DNA from: Bacillus sp. FJAT-28004 | GTDB taxonomy: Bacteria; Bacillota; Bacilli; Paenibacillales; Paenibacillaceae | DNA length: 64,000 nucleotides | Assembly (NCBI RefSeq): GCF_001280845.1 | Contig: NZ_LGHP01000001.1 | Location: 429,905 to 493,904 of the forward strand | Reading direction: 5' to 3' | Part shown: piece by piece, positions 24,659 to 32,936 of the stretch | Numbering within the stretch: the first letter of the stretch is position 1 | Layout of the letters: each line of letters starts with the position of its first letter | Notes under the pieces: model-generated | What the model was told of the DNA's origin: nothing | The model's input: only the letters and a program-made list of their open reading frames with translations | The model's database searches: none | Position numbers and translations under genes: made by a program

Positions 24659-25297
24659 ATGGGAATAGTGAGTCATGTTGGTTTTGTAGCTAATGCTCAG
24701 TCACTTGAGCAGCAATACAGTACGGAGGTTGCCGAAGCAAGAAGCCCTGATTATCCTGTACACCCGCTAATTCTGAATCGATGGTCGCCTCGTTCCTATT
24801 CGGAGCAGCCTGTGAGCGATGAGGAGCTTTATACGGTTTTGGAAGCTGCAAGGTGGGCGCCATCATCGAGTAATTTGCAGCCATGGAGATTCTACGTGGC
24901 GAGGGAAGAAGCTGAGCATGAGCAGTTCCGCAAGTTCATTGTGCCTGGCAACCGTTTGTGGACAGACCACGCACCGGTGCTGCTGCTTCTTGCCTCTGAA
25001 GCGGTTAAGGAAGATGGTAATCCCAATGTGTCGCATGCTTTCGATACGGGAGCAGCTTGGGCAACCTTGGCGCTGCAAGCGAGGCTGCTTGGTCTATCGA
25101 CTCGTGCTGTTGGAGGATTCGACCGAGCGGAAGCTCGCAAGATTCTAGAAGTACCAGAACATATTGCACTTCATGCGGTTATTGCACTTGGTCATCGTGG
25201 AGGACTTGATACGCTCGATGAAAAGTTTCGTGATAAAGAAATTCCGAATGCGCGTCGTCCTTTAGCTGAGAGTCTATTGGAGATTAAGGTAAATTAA
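24659..25297 (+). CDS. nitroreductase-family oxidoreductase
   Basis: 212 residues, FMN-binding nitroreductase fold. NRWSPRSYSEQPV near residue 35 binds FMN phosphate, ARWAPSSSNLQPWRFYV (near 60) is the signature, and LQARLLGLSTRAVGGFD, then VPEHIALHAVIALGHRG follow. It may reduce nitro compounds, quinones or free flavin; in this setting a supply of reduced FMN for the flavin monooxygenases downstream is likely. The ATG at 24659 or the GTG at 24668 could start translation; the ATG inside the terminator is rejected. Its leader is element A. Confidence 0.85.
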   Translation: MGIVSHVGFVANAQSLEQQYSTEVAEARSPDYPVHPLILNRWSPRSYSEQPVSDEELYTVLEAARWAPSSSNLQPWRFYVAREEAEHEQFRKFIVPGNRLWTDHAPVLLLLASEAVKEDGNPNVSHAFDTGAAWATLALQARLLGLSTRAVGGFDRAEARKILEVPEHIALHAVIALGHRGGLDTLDEKFRDKEIPNARRPLAESLLEIKVN

Positions 25298-25340
25298 ACG
25301 GCTAATCGCATTACTGGAAACCCGTGTGACCATGCATTTG

Positions 25341-25375
25341 GTTTGATAGCACTTATATTTTAGTTTGATAACACT
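25341..25375 (+). repeat. direct repeat before yezD
   Basis: GTTTGATAGCACT at 25341 and GTTTGATAACACT at 25363, 22 bases apart, 12 of 13 identical. Two helical turns apart, which suits a regulator binding one face of the DNA. Confidence 0.4.
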
Positions 25376-25400
25376 CATAAATTTGGAGAGGATGTTGATT

Positions 25401-25583
25401 ATGTCCCGAACGGTTGAGGTTGCTGATGAATGGTTGAAGCGAATACAGGATCAATTGGCAGGCGTTCAATATGGCATCGTTCAAATTACGATTCATAATG
25501 GTCAAATTGTACAAATTGATCGGACGGAACGCAGCCGCTACGAGGTGGAGAAGCTGCCAGCTGCTGCTCGCAAGCAGAGATAA
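25401..25583 (+). CDS. yezD: YezD family protein (DUF2292)
   Basis: 60 residues. The strand-turn-strand YGIVQITIHNGQIVQIDRTER is the DUF2292 signature. Members often sit in sulfate or organosulfur gene sets of Firmicutes, which fits this region. The biochemical role is unknown. The start at 25401 follows GGAGAGG by nine bases; upstream in-frame ATG codons are less well placed. It lies between the nitroreductase gene and another small gene. Confidence 0.82.
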   Translation: MSRTVEVADEWLKRIQDQLAGVQYGIVQITIHNGQIVQIDRTERSRYEVEKLPAAARKQR

Positions 25584-25608
25584 CCGTTTAGTCGTGGAGA
25601 GGATTCCT

Positions 25609-25917
25609 ATGAAGAGCGATTTGAAATCCAGTTTATATGAATGGCCCGATCTTGCCTTTCATCATTACTGCTTGCAAATGTACCGGCTAAACCGGGGTGT
25701 CTACAATACCATTGATCAGTGGTTGTATGACAACGGTTATGTTGGGATCAAAAGCCGGCGAAAGATGATTGTCCAGTTTCTAGATCACATGATCAAGCTG
25801 CAAGCGGAAGAAGGGCGTAAGTATTTATCCTTTGGCAAAGGAAATTTGGTCATCGAGCTTAGCCAATTTGCTGCTGAACACGAAGTTCCGGTAAGAAGAG
25901 CTTTGGCCGCATACTAG
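25609..25917 (+). CDS. hypothetical protein, 102 aa
   Basis: 102 residues, basic and mostly helical, with SSLYEWPDLAFHHYCLQMYR near the N-terminus and KSRRKMIVQFLDHMIKLQAEEGRKYL in the middle. No family recognised. GGAGAGG is eight bases before the ATG. Its stop is followed within ten bases by leader element B, so this is probably the end of the nitroreductase-yezD transcript. Confidence 0.7.
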   Translation: MKSDLKSSLYEWPDLAFHHYCLQMYRLNRGVYNTIDQWLYDNGYVGIKSRRKMIVQFLDHMIKLQAEEGRKYLSFGKGNLVIELSQFAAEHEVPVRRALAAY

Positions 25918-25980
25918 TGAATATATTCGACCGGAAAACCGGAGACATTTTGCAAATGCAAAACCTGTCTCCGGTTTTTT
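25917..25980 (+). promoter_or_regulatory. leader element B with terminator
   Basis: GTGAATATATTCGA, then hairpin CCGG-AAAA-CCGG (25931-25942), GGAGA and a terminator stem AACCGGAGACA/TGTCTCCGGTT with inner TTTTGCA/TGCAAAA and a T6 tail. The second CCGG belongs to both the small hairpin and the terminator, so the two compete. It lies between the hypothetical gene and an aldo-keto reductase gene, with no clear promoter. Confidence 0.7.
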
Positions 25981-26017
25981 GTGTACAAACGAGAATCATT
26001 TGAGGAGGATAACGATT

Positions 26018-26986
26018 ATGGAATATCGCAAATTAGGAAGAACAGGACTGCAAGTATCTGAGGTGAGCTTAGGTACGATGGCATTTGGAAGATGGATTGA
26101 TGAAGAGGCTTCTGCAGCAATCTTGGATGCAGCGCTTGATTATGGTATTAATCTCGTTGATACCGCAAATGTATATGGTGCTGGCGAGTCCGAACGCATT
26201 TTGGGTAATTTGTTAAAAGAACGGCGTCAACAAATCGTGCTGGCGACGAAGGTTCATGGCCGTGTAGGTGAAGGCGTGAATGACTCCGGGCAAAGCCGTT
26301 ATCATATTTTTAAAGCAGTGGAAGATAGCTTGAAACGTTTGAAAACCGATTACTTGGATTTGTATCAGGTTCATCGTTTTGATCCTAACACGCCGCTTGA
26401 TGAAACGCTTCGGGCATTGGATGATCTCGTGCGTCAAGGGAAAGTAAGATACATAGGCGCTTCCAATTTTGCAGCATGGCAGCTTGCAAAGGCTCACGGT
26501 ATAAGTGCGCTGCATAGTCTGCATCGCTTCGAAAGCCTCCAACCGGAATACAGCATCATCTCGCGTGAAATTGAGAAGGAAATTATACCTTTTGTGCAAT
26601 CGGAGCAAGTAGGCGTTATAGTGTATAGTCCGCTTGGCAGAGGGATACTCTCTGGCAAGTATCGTGTTGGAGAAGCGCCTCCTGAAGGATCACGGCTTGC
26701 GGCAGGCGAGCAAAGGCTGGAGGAGCTATTGCAGAAAAACGCGATTCCGCTTGCAGAGGCGATCAAGCCGCTGGCGGAAGAAAAGGGTCTAACTCAGGCA
26801 CAATACGCATTGTCTTGGGTGCTCAGCCGTCCTGGCATTACATCAGCTATTCTAGGCGCTTCGAAGCTTGAGCATATTACGGAAGCTGCAAAAAGCTGGC
26901 ATGTAAAATTAAGCGAAGATGAACTGGCGAGGGTTGACGAGGTCACTTCAAACGTACAATTTGCCAAAGAAGCTGTTCGGAGCTAA
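26018..26986 (+). CDS. aldo-keto reductase
   Basis: 322 residues, TIM barrel. The catalytic tetrad is visible: D in LVDTANVYG, Y in the same motif, K in LATKVHG and H in YQVHRFD. The NADPH-binding end is ILGASKLEHITEA. It reduces aldehydes or ketones; the substrate is unknown. In sulfosugar pathways of other bacteria an AKR reduces the aldehyde left after C-S bond cleavage, and that role is possible here. GAGGAGG precedes the ATG at 26018; the longer upstream frame enters the terminator of element B and is rejected. Confidence 0.87.
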   Translation: MEYRKLGRTGLQVSEVSLGTMAFGRWIDEEASAAILDAALDYGINLVDTANVYGAGESERILGNLLKERRQQIVLATKVHGRVGEGVNDSGQSRYHIFKAVEDSLKRLKTDYLDLYQVHRFDPNTPLDETLRALDDLVRQGKVRYIGASNFAAWQLAKAHGISALHSLHRFESLQPEYSIISREIEKEIIPFVQSEQVGVIVYSPLGRGILSGKYRVGEAPPEGSRLAAGEQRLEELLQKNAIPLAEAIKPLAEEKGLTQAQYALSWVLSRPGITSAILGASKLEHITEAAKSWHVKLSEDELARVDEVTSNVQFAKEAVRS

Positions 26987-26995
26987 TCCAATAAT

Positions 26996-27058
26996 TGAAT
27001 ACATTCTACCGTATCAATGGAGGATATCAGAGCATCGTGTGATATCCTCATTTTTTTA
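26996..27058 (+). promoter_or_regulatory. leader element F with terminator
   Basis: TTGAATACATTCTA, then hairpin CCGT-ATCA-ATGG (27009-27020), where changed bases on both arms keep the pairing (C-G, C-G, G-U, U-A). GGAGG follows, then terminator GAGGATATCA, 10-nt loop, TGATATCCTC and TTTTTTT. It lies ten bases after the AKR stop and before the sugar ABC ATPase gene. Confidence 0.65.
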
Positions 27059-27084
27059 TCAAGTTCGGATGGGAGGCAGTAAGC

Positions 27085-28194
27085 ATGGCGGGAGTAACGA
27101 TTAACCATTTATACAAAAGATATGGCAAAGACAAACACGCGGTTGTGCAGGATTTCCAGCTTGAAATTAAAGATAAGGAATTTATCGTATTCGTTGGTCC
27201 TTCCGGCTGCGGTAAATCGACGACATTAAGAATGATTGCGGGGCTTGAAGAGATCTCCGAAGGTGAGATTTATATTGGAGAACAGCTCGTCAATAAGCTT
27301 CCTCCGAAGGACCGTGATATTTCGATGGTTTTCCAAAACTATGCCCTCTATCCCAATCTAAGTGTATATGAGAATATTGCGTTTGGACTGAGGATGCGCA
27401 AGCTGCCGAAACATGAGATCGATTTGGCGGTAAAAAATGCTAGCCGAATTCTGGAGATTGAGCCGTATTTGAATCGCAAGCCGAAGGAGTTGTCGGGCGG
27501 TCAACGCCAGCGGGTGGCGCTTGGCAGAGCTATCGTGCGTGACCCGAAGCTGTTTTTGATGGATGAACCGCTGTCGAATTTAGATGCCAAGCTTAGAGTT
27601 ACGATGCGAATGGAAATAACGAAGCTGCACAAAAAATTAGGCACAACCTTTATATTCGTTACACATGATCAGGTCGAAGCGATGACGATGGCGGATCGGA
27701 TTGTCGTGATGAAGGGCGGCGTCATCCAACAATGTGATACGCCGGAGCTAATCTACTCCAAACCTTCGAATACGTTTGTTGCCAGCTTCATCGGTTCTCC
27801 TCAAATCAATTTCATTCATGGGCGCGTGCAGGAGAATCCGCAGGGGCGATTAGAGTTTCATACGAATCGTTTTCAACTGAAGATAAATGAAGCGATGGAG
27901 GATATTTTACGCAAAAATAACCAACTAAACAAATCGGTAATATTAGGTATAAGGCCGGAGAATGTGAAGCTGGAAGGTTTGTTCTCTGAGACGATCATTA
28001 CCGGTACCTATAAGGATAATGAACTTATGGGCGCTGATCGTTTTCTTTATTTGGACATTGGACAGGAGAAGCTGCTTATTTCGCGCGTCGATCCAGATAA
28101 TCGTTTTGCTGAAAATGAGAAAGTGAAAGTTGAGCTTGATATATCGAAGGCGCATTTTTTTCATAAGGATACGGGTGAAAGATTTACAGATTGA
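27085..28194 (+). CDS. sugar-type ABC importer ATPase (MalK/UgpC)
   Basis: 369 residues. Walker A GPSGCGKST, Q-loop VFQNYALYP, signature LSGGQRQRVALGRAI, Walker B LFLMDEPLSNLD and H-loop VTHDQ, followed by a C-terminal OB/TOBE regulatory domain with ILGIRPENV. This is the shared ATPase of carbohydrate importers. Two permease pairs lie downstream in the same orientation, and it may drive both. It follows element F directly, with GGGAGGCAGTAAGC before the ATG. Confidence 0.93.
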   Translation: MAGVTINHLYKRYGKDKHAVVQDFQLEIKDKEFIVFVGPSGCGKSTTLRMIAGLEEISEGEIYIGEQLVNKLPPKDRDISMVFQNYALYPNLSVYENIAFGLRMRKLPKHEIDLAVKNASRILEIEPYLNRKPKELSGGQRQRVALGRAIVRDPKLFLMDEPLSNLDAKLRVTMRMEITKLHKKLGTTFIFVTHDQVEAMTMADRIVVMKGGVIQQCDTPELIYSKPSNTFVASFIGSPQINFIHGRVQENPQGRLEFHTNRFQLKINEAMEDILRKNNQLNKSVILGIRPENVKLEGLFSETIITGTYKDNELMGADRFLYLDIGQEKLLISRVDPDNRFAENEKVKVELDISKAHFFHKDTGERFTD

Positions 28195-28231
28195 TCGGGT
28201 ATTTGCGGAGGAGGGAGGCGGCTTAACCTTT

Positions 28232-31186
28232 ATGAATAAGAAACGAAAATGGCTAGTCTATGGTGCCAATATTGTCATTGCAGCATGGCTGCTTAATGCT
28301 GGAGCGGCAGTAAACTCTGAATCTGGCGAGAAAACCGATACGGTCCATTATGACGAGCTCGTAACTACATTTAATTATGAGGTTGATCCTTATTTTAGCG
28401 AAGCGCTGGCAGCATGGCAGGAGAAGGGGCTGAAAAATGCAACAACTTCGATTCAGCTGGATGCAGCGAAGCCATCTCGTGTATCGAATGAAGAGGAGAT
28501 CAAATCAGGCGATTACGACGGTAAATCAAACATACTGATTTGGAATACAAGGAACACCGGATGGGTTGAATATAAAGTTGACGTTGCAGAGAGTGCGCTG
28601 TATGAGATCCACGTTTCTTATAACCCTCTGAAAGATGGAAGAAAGGGGCCGATCGGGTGGGAGGTAACGATAGATGGCCAAAGGCCGTTTAGGGAAGCCG
28701 CTTCGATATCCTTATATCGGACATGGGAGGATGTGCGTCCTATTCTGAAAAACTCAGACGGCGATGAAATCCGCCCGCGTTCGATTGATGCGTCGGGCTG
28801 GAGCGAGAAGCCGTTAACGGATTCAGGAGGGGCATATGCGCAGCCTTTGCAATGGCATTTCGAACAAGGAACACATACCATTCGTTTGCAAGGGTTTGAC
28901 CCGGTTGCGCTAGAGAGAATCAAGCTGCTTCCGAGCAAGCAAATACCTGAGTATGCCGAGGTTAAGGCTGTGAATGCCGATACGCCTCCGCTTGCAGGCG
29001 AAGTATTGACGATTCAAGCGGAGGATTTTACGAGCAAAAATGATACGGCAATTAAGCTGTTTTCGGATAAAAACTCACGCACGCTGCCGCGGTATACAGG
29101 AAGAATCATTTACAATACGGTCGGCGGTCCGCGCTGGCTCGAGCAAAATCAGGAAATCTCATGGTCGTTTGAAGTGCCGGAGAGCGGGTTGTACAAAATA
29201 GGCTTTCGCGCCCTGCAAAATACAATAGCCCAGAAAACCTCCTACCGAGTCGTTCGAGTGGATGGAGAAGTTCCATTTAAGGAATTTCTAGCGTATGGCT
29301 TTCCGTATTCTACGGGTTGGAACGGAATGATTTTGCAGGACGAAAAAAAGAATCCGTATTTGCTTAAGCTTGAGAAGGGCCAACATACGTTGTCGTTAGC
29401 CGTCACACAATCGCCTATTAAGTCAATCGTTGTGGATGTAGAGAAGCTGATTGCTCATCTGGATGCGATTGACTGGGATTTGCGTACGATTACAGGCTCG
29501 AGTTCGAAGAAGACCATTGACCGCAATCGTACATGGAATATGGAGCAGGACTTTCCAGGAATGACTGACAAGATGGCGCTGGCAGCGGATGTTATGGAAT
29601 CACTGTCTAAGCGAGTGGTTAAAGCGAACGGTAACAAGGATTCGATCAGTCAAGGACTCGATACATCAGCGAAGGATTTACGTGCATTGCTTAAGAAGCC
29701 TGAAGAAATTCCTTACCAGGTCGAAGAGATTTCTTCGATGAGAGAGAAATTCGGCACCTTTATCGATACGCTGCTCAAGCAATCGCTGCAGCTGGATGAG
29801 GTATATATTATTCCCGAAAAGACGGATGCTCCGAAAATGGAAGCTGGTTTTTTTGGACGGATATGGGGCAGTGCCCAAAACTTTATTTATTCGTTCGATG
29901 CGCGGGATAGCCTTAACGATTTGGATGACAAGAAGCTGAACATTTGGGTACAGCGAGGCAGGGATTATGTGGATCAGCTGCAGCAACTCGCTGATGAGTC
30001 GTTCACGCCAGAAACAGGCATTGAGGTAAAGGTGAACCTGCTGCCAAACGCTGAGCTTTTGCTTATGTCTAATGCAGCTGGCGTTCAACCGGATATTGCC
30101 CTTGGCTTGACGCAGGATTTGCCGGTTGATTATGCGATCCGCGGTACGCTTCAGGATTTGAGTGAATTCGAAGACTTTAATCAGCTATATCCGAAGTTCA
30201 GTCCAGGATCATGGCTGCCGCTGCACTACGATGGCGGTTATTATGGCGTGCCGGAAACGCAGTCGTTTCAAGTACTCTATTACCGCAAGGATATATTAAA
30301 GCGCATAGGAGCCGAAATTCCCCAGACATGGGAGGAGGTTTATCAGCTATTGCCTACACTGCAGCAAAACTTCATGAACTTCTACGTAAATCCGAAGGAT
30401 TTTACGCATTTTTTCTATCAAAACGGCGTGGAGTTTTATGAACCGGGCGGTGTGAAATCAGGACTCGATGGACCGGAGGCGTACCGTGCCTTCAAGCAGT
30501 GGACGGATTTATTTAATACTTACGCCGTGGAGCGGGAGGTGCCGAGCTTCTACCAGCATTTCCGCAGCGGAACAATGCCTATCGGCATTTCGGATTACAA
30601 CATGTATGTGCAGCTTTCGGCTGCTGCGCCTGAGCTGAATGGCCGATGGGGCATCGCGCTTATTCCCGGTACGAAGCAAGCGGACGGATCGATAAGCCGC
30701 TGGGCTGGCGGGGGGCAACGCACGGGTGTCATTTTTGGCAAGTCCAATAAAAAAGCAGAGGCATGGCAGTTCCTGAAATGGTGGTTGTCAGCCGAGGTTC
30801 AGGAGCAATACGGCTCTGACTTGGAAGCGGTGAATGGCGTCGCTTTCCGCTGGAATACGTCCAATGTGGAAGCATTCACGCATCTGCCGTGGAAAAAGGA
30901 GGATGCCGAGATTATTTTGAACCAGTGGAAATGGTATAAGGATATTCCGAATGTGCCCGGCGGTTATTTCTTGGAACGCGAGATTCATAATGCATGGAAT
31001 CGATCCGTTGTTGGAACGGCGAATTATATGTCCTCATTGGAGCAAGCCGTTAGGGACATTAATCGCGAGCTTCTAAGGAAGCAGCAGGAATTTGGCTACA
31101 TCAATGAGCGAGGCGAACAGGTGAATAAGCTGGACATTCCTATTGTCGATCGGCCTTGGGAAGGGATTGATCGTTATGTGGAGTAG
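28232..31186 (+). CDS. large solute-binding protein with carbohydrate-binding-like modules
   Basis: 984 residues, about twice the length of ordinary family 1 solute-binding proteins. After an N-terminal signal/anchor (residues 5-28) come two beta-sandwich stretches resembling CBM35/CBM6 folds (near 60-235 and 255-415; TGWVEYKVDVAESALYEIHVSY and GEVLTIQAEDF), a helical linker, and the binding-protein domain (about 575-960) with LTQDLPVDYAIRGTLQDL and PQTWEEVYQLLP. It likely captures an oligosaccharide at the cell surface. The ATG at 28232 is 14 bases after GGAGG, slightly far. Overlaps the permease by 11 bases. Confidence 0.82.
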   Translation: MNKKRKWLVYGANIVIAAWLLNAGAAVNSESGEKTDTVHYDELVTTFNYEVDPYFSEALAAWQEKGLKNATTSIQLDAAKPSRVSNEEEIKSGDYDGKSNILIWNTRNTGWVEYKVDVAESALYEIHVSYNPLKDGRKGPIGWEVTIDGQRPFREAASISLYRTWEDVRPILKNSDGDEIRPRSIDASGWSEKPLTDSGGAYAQPLQWHFEQGTHTIRLQGFDPVALERIKLLPSKQIPEYAEVKAVNADTPPLAGEVLTIQAEDFTSKNDTAIKLFSDKNSRTLPRYTGRIIYNTVGGPRWLEQNQEISWSFEVPESGLYKIGFRALQNTIAQKTSYRVVRVDGEVPFKEFLAYGFPYSTGWNGMILQDEKKNPYLLKLEKGQHTLSLAVTQSPIKSIVVDVEKLIAHLDAIDWDLRTITGSSSKKTIDRNRTWNMEQDFPGMTDKMALAADVMESLSKRVVKANGNKDSISQGLDTSAKDLRALLKKPEEIPYQVEEISSMREKFGTFIDTLLKQSLQLDEVYIIPEKTDAPKMEAGFFGRIWGSAQNFIYSFDARDSLNDLDDKKLNIWVQRGRDYVDQLQQLADESFTPETGIEVKVNLLPNAELLLMSNAAGVQPDIALGLTQDLPVDYAIRGTLQDLSEFEDFNQLYPKFSPGSWLPLHYDGGYYGVPETQSFQVLYYRKDILKRIGAEIPQTWEEVYQLLPTLQQNFMNFYVNPKDFTHFFYQNGVEFYEPGGVKSGLDGPEAYRAFKQWTDLFNTYAVEREVPSFYQHFRSGTMPIGISDYNMYVQLSAAAPELNGRWGIALIPGTKQADGSISRWAGGGQRTGVIFGKSNKKAEAWQFLKWWLSAEVQEQYGSDLEAVNGVAFRWNTSNVEAFTHLPWKKEDAEIILNQWKWYKDIPNVPGGYFLEREIHNAWNRSVVGTANYMSSLEQAVRDINRELLRKQQEFGYINERGEQVNKLDIPIVDRPWEGIDRYVE

Positions 31187-32072
31187 GCTGTGGTCGTATC
31201 GTATATCGTATTTGTTTATCGCGCCATTTCTACTATGTTTCACTCTGTTTATCGTTATTCCGATTTTTGCCGCGGTAGGCTTAAGCTTTACCTATTATAA
31301 CGGGATTGAGCCTCCTCGCTTTATTGGCTGGAGCAACTTTCAGTATTTGATCGCGCAGGATCTGCTTTTCCTAAAATATGCGCTGCCCAATACATTTAAG
31401 TTTGCTGTCATTGTTGGTCCTGGCGGTTATGCTGCCGCCTTCCTGCTTGCATGGCTTATTTCACGGCTGCGCGGCGGGGTTCGCAAGTGGGTGGCGCTTG
31501 CAATGTATACGCCATCGCTTACCGTTGGGATTGCGATGACGATTATCTGGCTTCCCTTGCTGTCGGGCGATCGCATTGGCTATTTGAACAGCTTTCTATT
31601 AAAAGCCGGCCTTATCGACGTTCCGAAGTTATGGGTGACCAGTCCGGAGTTTCTAATGAACTCGATGATCGTCGTCACGTTGTGGTCGAGCATGGGAGTA
31701 GGCTTTCTAGCGATGCTGGCGGGTATTCTTAATGTGGATACGGTTCTGTACGAGGCTGGGAGAATCGACGGCATTAGAAACAACATACAGGAGCTATGGT
31801 ATATTACGATTCCGTCCATGAAGCCGCAAATGCTGTTCGGTGCCGTAATGGCGATTGTTACGACCTTTAAGACCGGATCAATAGGTGTTGAGCTTTCCGG
31901 TCAAAACCCGACGCCCGAATATGCCGGGCATTTGATCGTAAACCATATTAACGATTATGGTCTCATCCGTTTTGAGATGGGTTATGCGGCGACGGTTTCG
32001 GTGTTTCTTCTTATATTCATGTATTTCGCGAACAAGCTCAGCTGGGGATTGTTCGGTACGAAGGAGGAGTAA
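31176..32072 (+). CDS. sugar ABC permease, MalF type (pair 1)
   Basis: 298 residues, six membrane helices. The EAA loop is YEAGRIDGIRNNIQELWYITIPSMKP. The start at 31176 lies in the end of the binding protein gene and follows AAGGGATTG; the earlier in-frame starts are inside that gene. With the next gene it forms the membrane channel for the sugar importer. Confidence 0.88.
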   Translation: MWSRLWSYRISYLFIAPFLLCFTLFIVIPIFAAVGLSFTYYNGIEPPRFIGWSNFQYLIAQDLLFLKYALPNTFKFAVIVGPGGYAAAFLLAWLISRLRGGVRKWVALAMYTPSLTVGIAMTIIWLPLLSGDRIGYLNSFLLKAGLIDVPKLWVTSPEFLMNSMIVVTLWSSMGVGFLAMLAGILNVDTVLYEAGRIDGIRNNIQELWYITIPSMKPQMLFGAVMAIVTTFKTGSIGVELSGQNPTPEYAGHLIVNHINDYGLIRFEMGYAATVSVFLLIFMYFANKLSWGLFGTKEE

Positions 32073-32075
32073 CAG

Positions 32076-32924
32076 CTGAAACAATCAAGCCTTGGTATAA
32101 AAATAAGCTTTAACCTGTTCATGCTGATATTATCCGTCATCATGGTCCTGCCGATTATTTATATTTTTAATCATGCCTTCAAGCCTTATCATGAATTGTT
32201 CGTTTATCCGCCGAGCTTTTTTGTGAAGGAGCCGAACATTCAGAACTTTGTTGAACTCTTTTGGGTAACGTCCAATTCAATCGTTCCGGTATCCCGCTAT
32301 TTGTTCAATAGCTTGTTCATTTCGGCTGCGAGTGTCGTTGGCGTTACGACTGTCAGCGCGCTTTGCGCTTATCCGCTGTCGAAGCATCCTTTTCCGGGCC
32401 GCGCATTCATCTTTGCTACGATTATTCTTATGCTGATGTTTACGCCGGAGGTTATTCAAATTCCGAGATATTTGGTCGTCAGCCACCTAGGCATTATGAA
32501 TACGTACTGGGGGCATTTGCTGCCCGTTCTTGCTTTGCCGGTAGGCGTGTTCCTACTCAAACAATTCGTGGATCAGATTCCTGATTCACTGCTGGAAGCT
32601 GCGAGAATTGATGGAGCAAATGAGTTTATCGTATTTGCTCGAATCGTCATTCCCATGTGTATGCCGGCCATCGCGACCGTTGCGATACTCGCCTTTCAGA
32701 ACTCTTGGGGCAACGTTGAGACATCGATGCTGTTCATGCAGGATGACGAAATGAAAAACTTTCCGTTTTTCCTCTCGACATTGACCAATAACTTGGCGAA
32801 CAATGTGGCGCGTCAAGGCGCTGCTGCTGTAGCAGCGCTTATTATGCTCGTTCCGAATTTAATTTTCTTTATTATTTTGCAAAGCAAGGTCATTTCGACA
32901 ATGGCGCATTCCGGCATTAAATAA
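32076..32924 (+). CDS. sugar ABC permease, MalG type (pair 1), CTG start
   Basis: About 282 residues, six membrane helices, EAA loop LEAARIDGANEFIVFARIVIPMCMP. The first ATG (32121) would begin inside the first membrane helix and has no ribosome site. A CTG at 32076, eight bases after a perfect AAGGAGG and three bases after the previous stop, gives the normal KQSSLGIKISFNLF cytoplasmic lead. No other in-frame ATG, GTG or TTG exists between the previous stop and 32121, so CTG is the likely start. Confidence 0.82.
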   Translation: MKQSSLGIKISFNLFMLILSVIMVLPIIYIFNHAFKPYHELFVYPPSFFVKEPNIQNFVELFWVTSNSIVPVSRYLFNSLFISAASVVGVTTVSALCAYPLSKHPFPGRAFIFATIILMLMFTPEVIQIPRYLVVSHLGIMNTYWGHLLPVLALPVGVFLLKQFVDQIPDSLLEAARIDGANEFIVFARIVIPMCMPAIATVAILAFQNSWGNVETSMLFMQDDEMKNFPFFLSTLTNNLANNVARQGAAAVAALIMLVPNLIFFIILQSKVISTMAHSGIK

Positions 32925-32936
32925 GGGGGAAATCGT

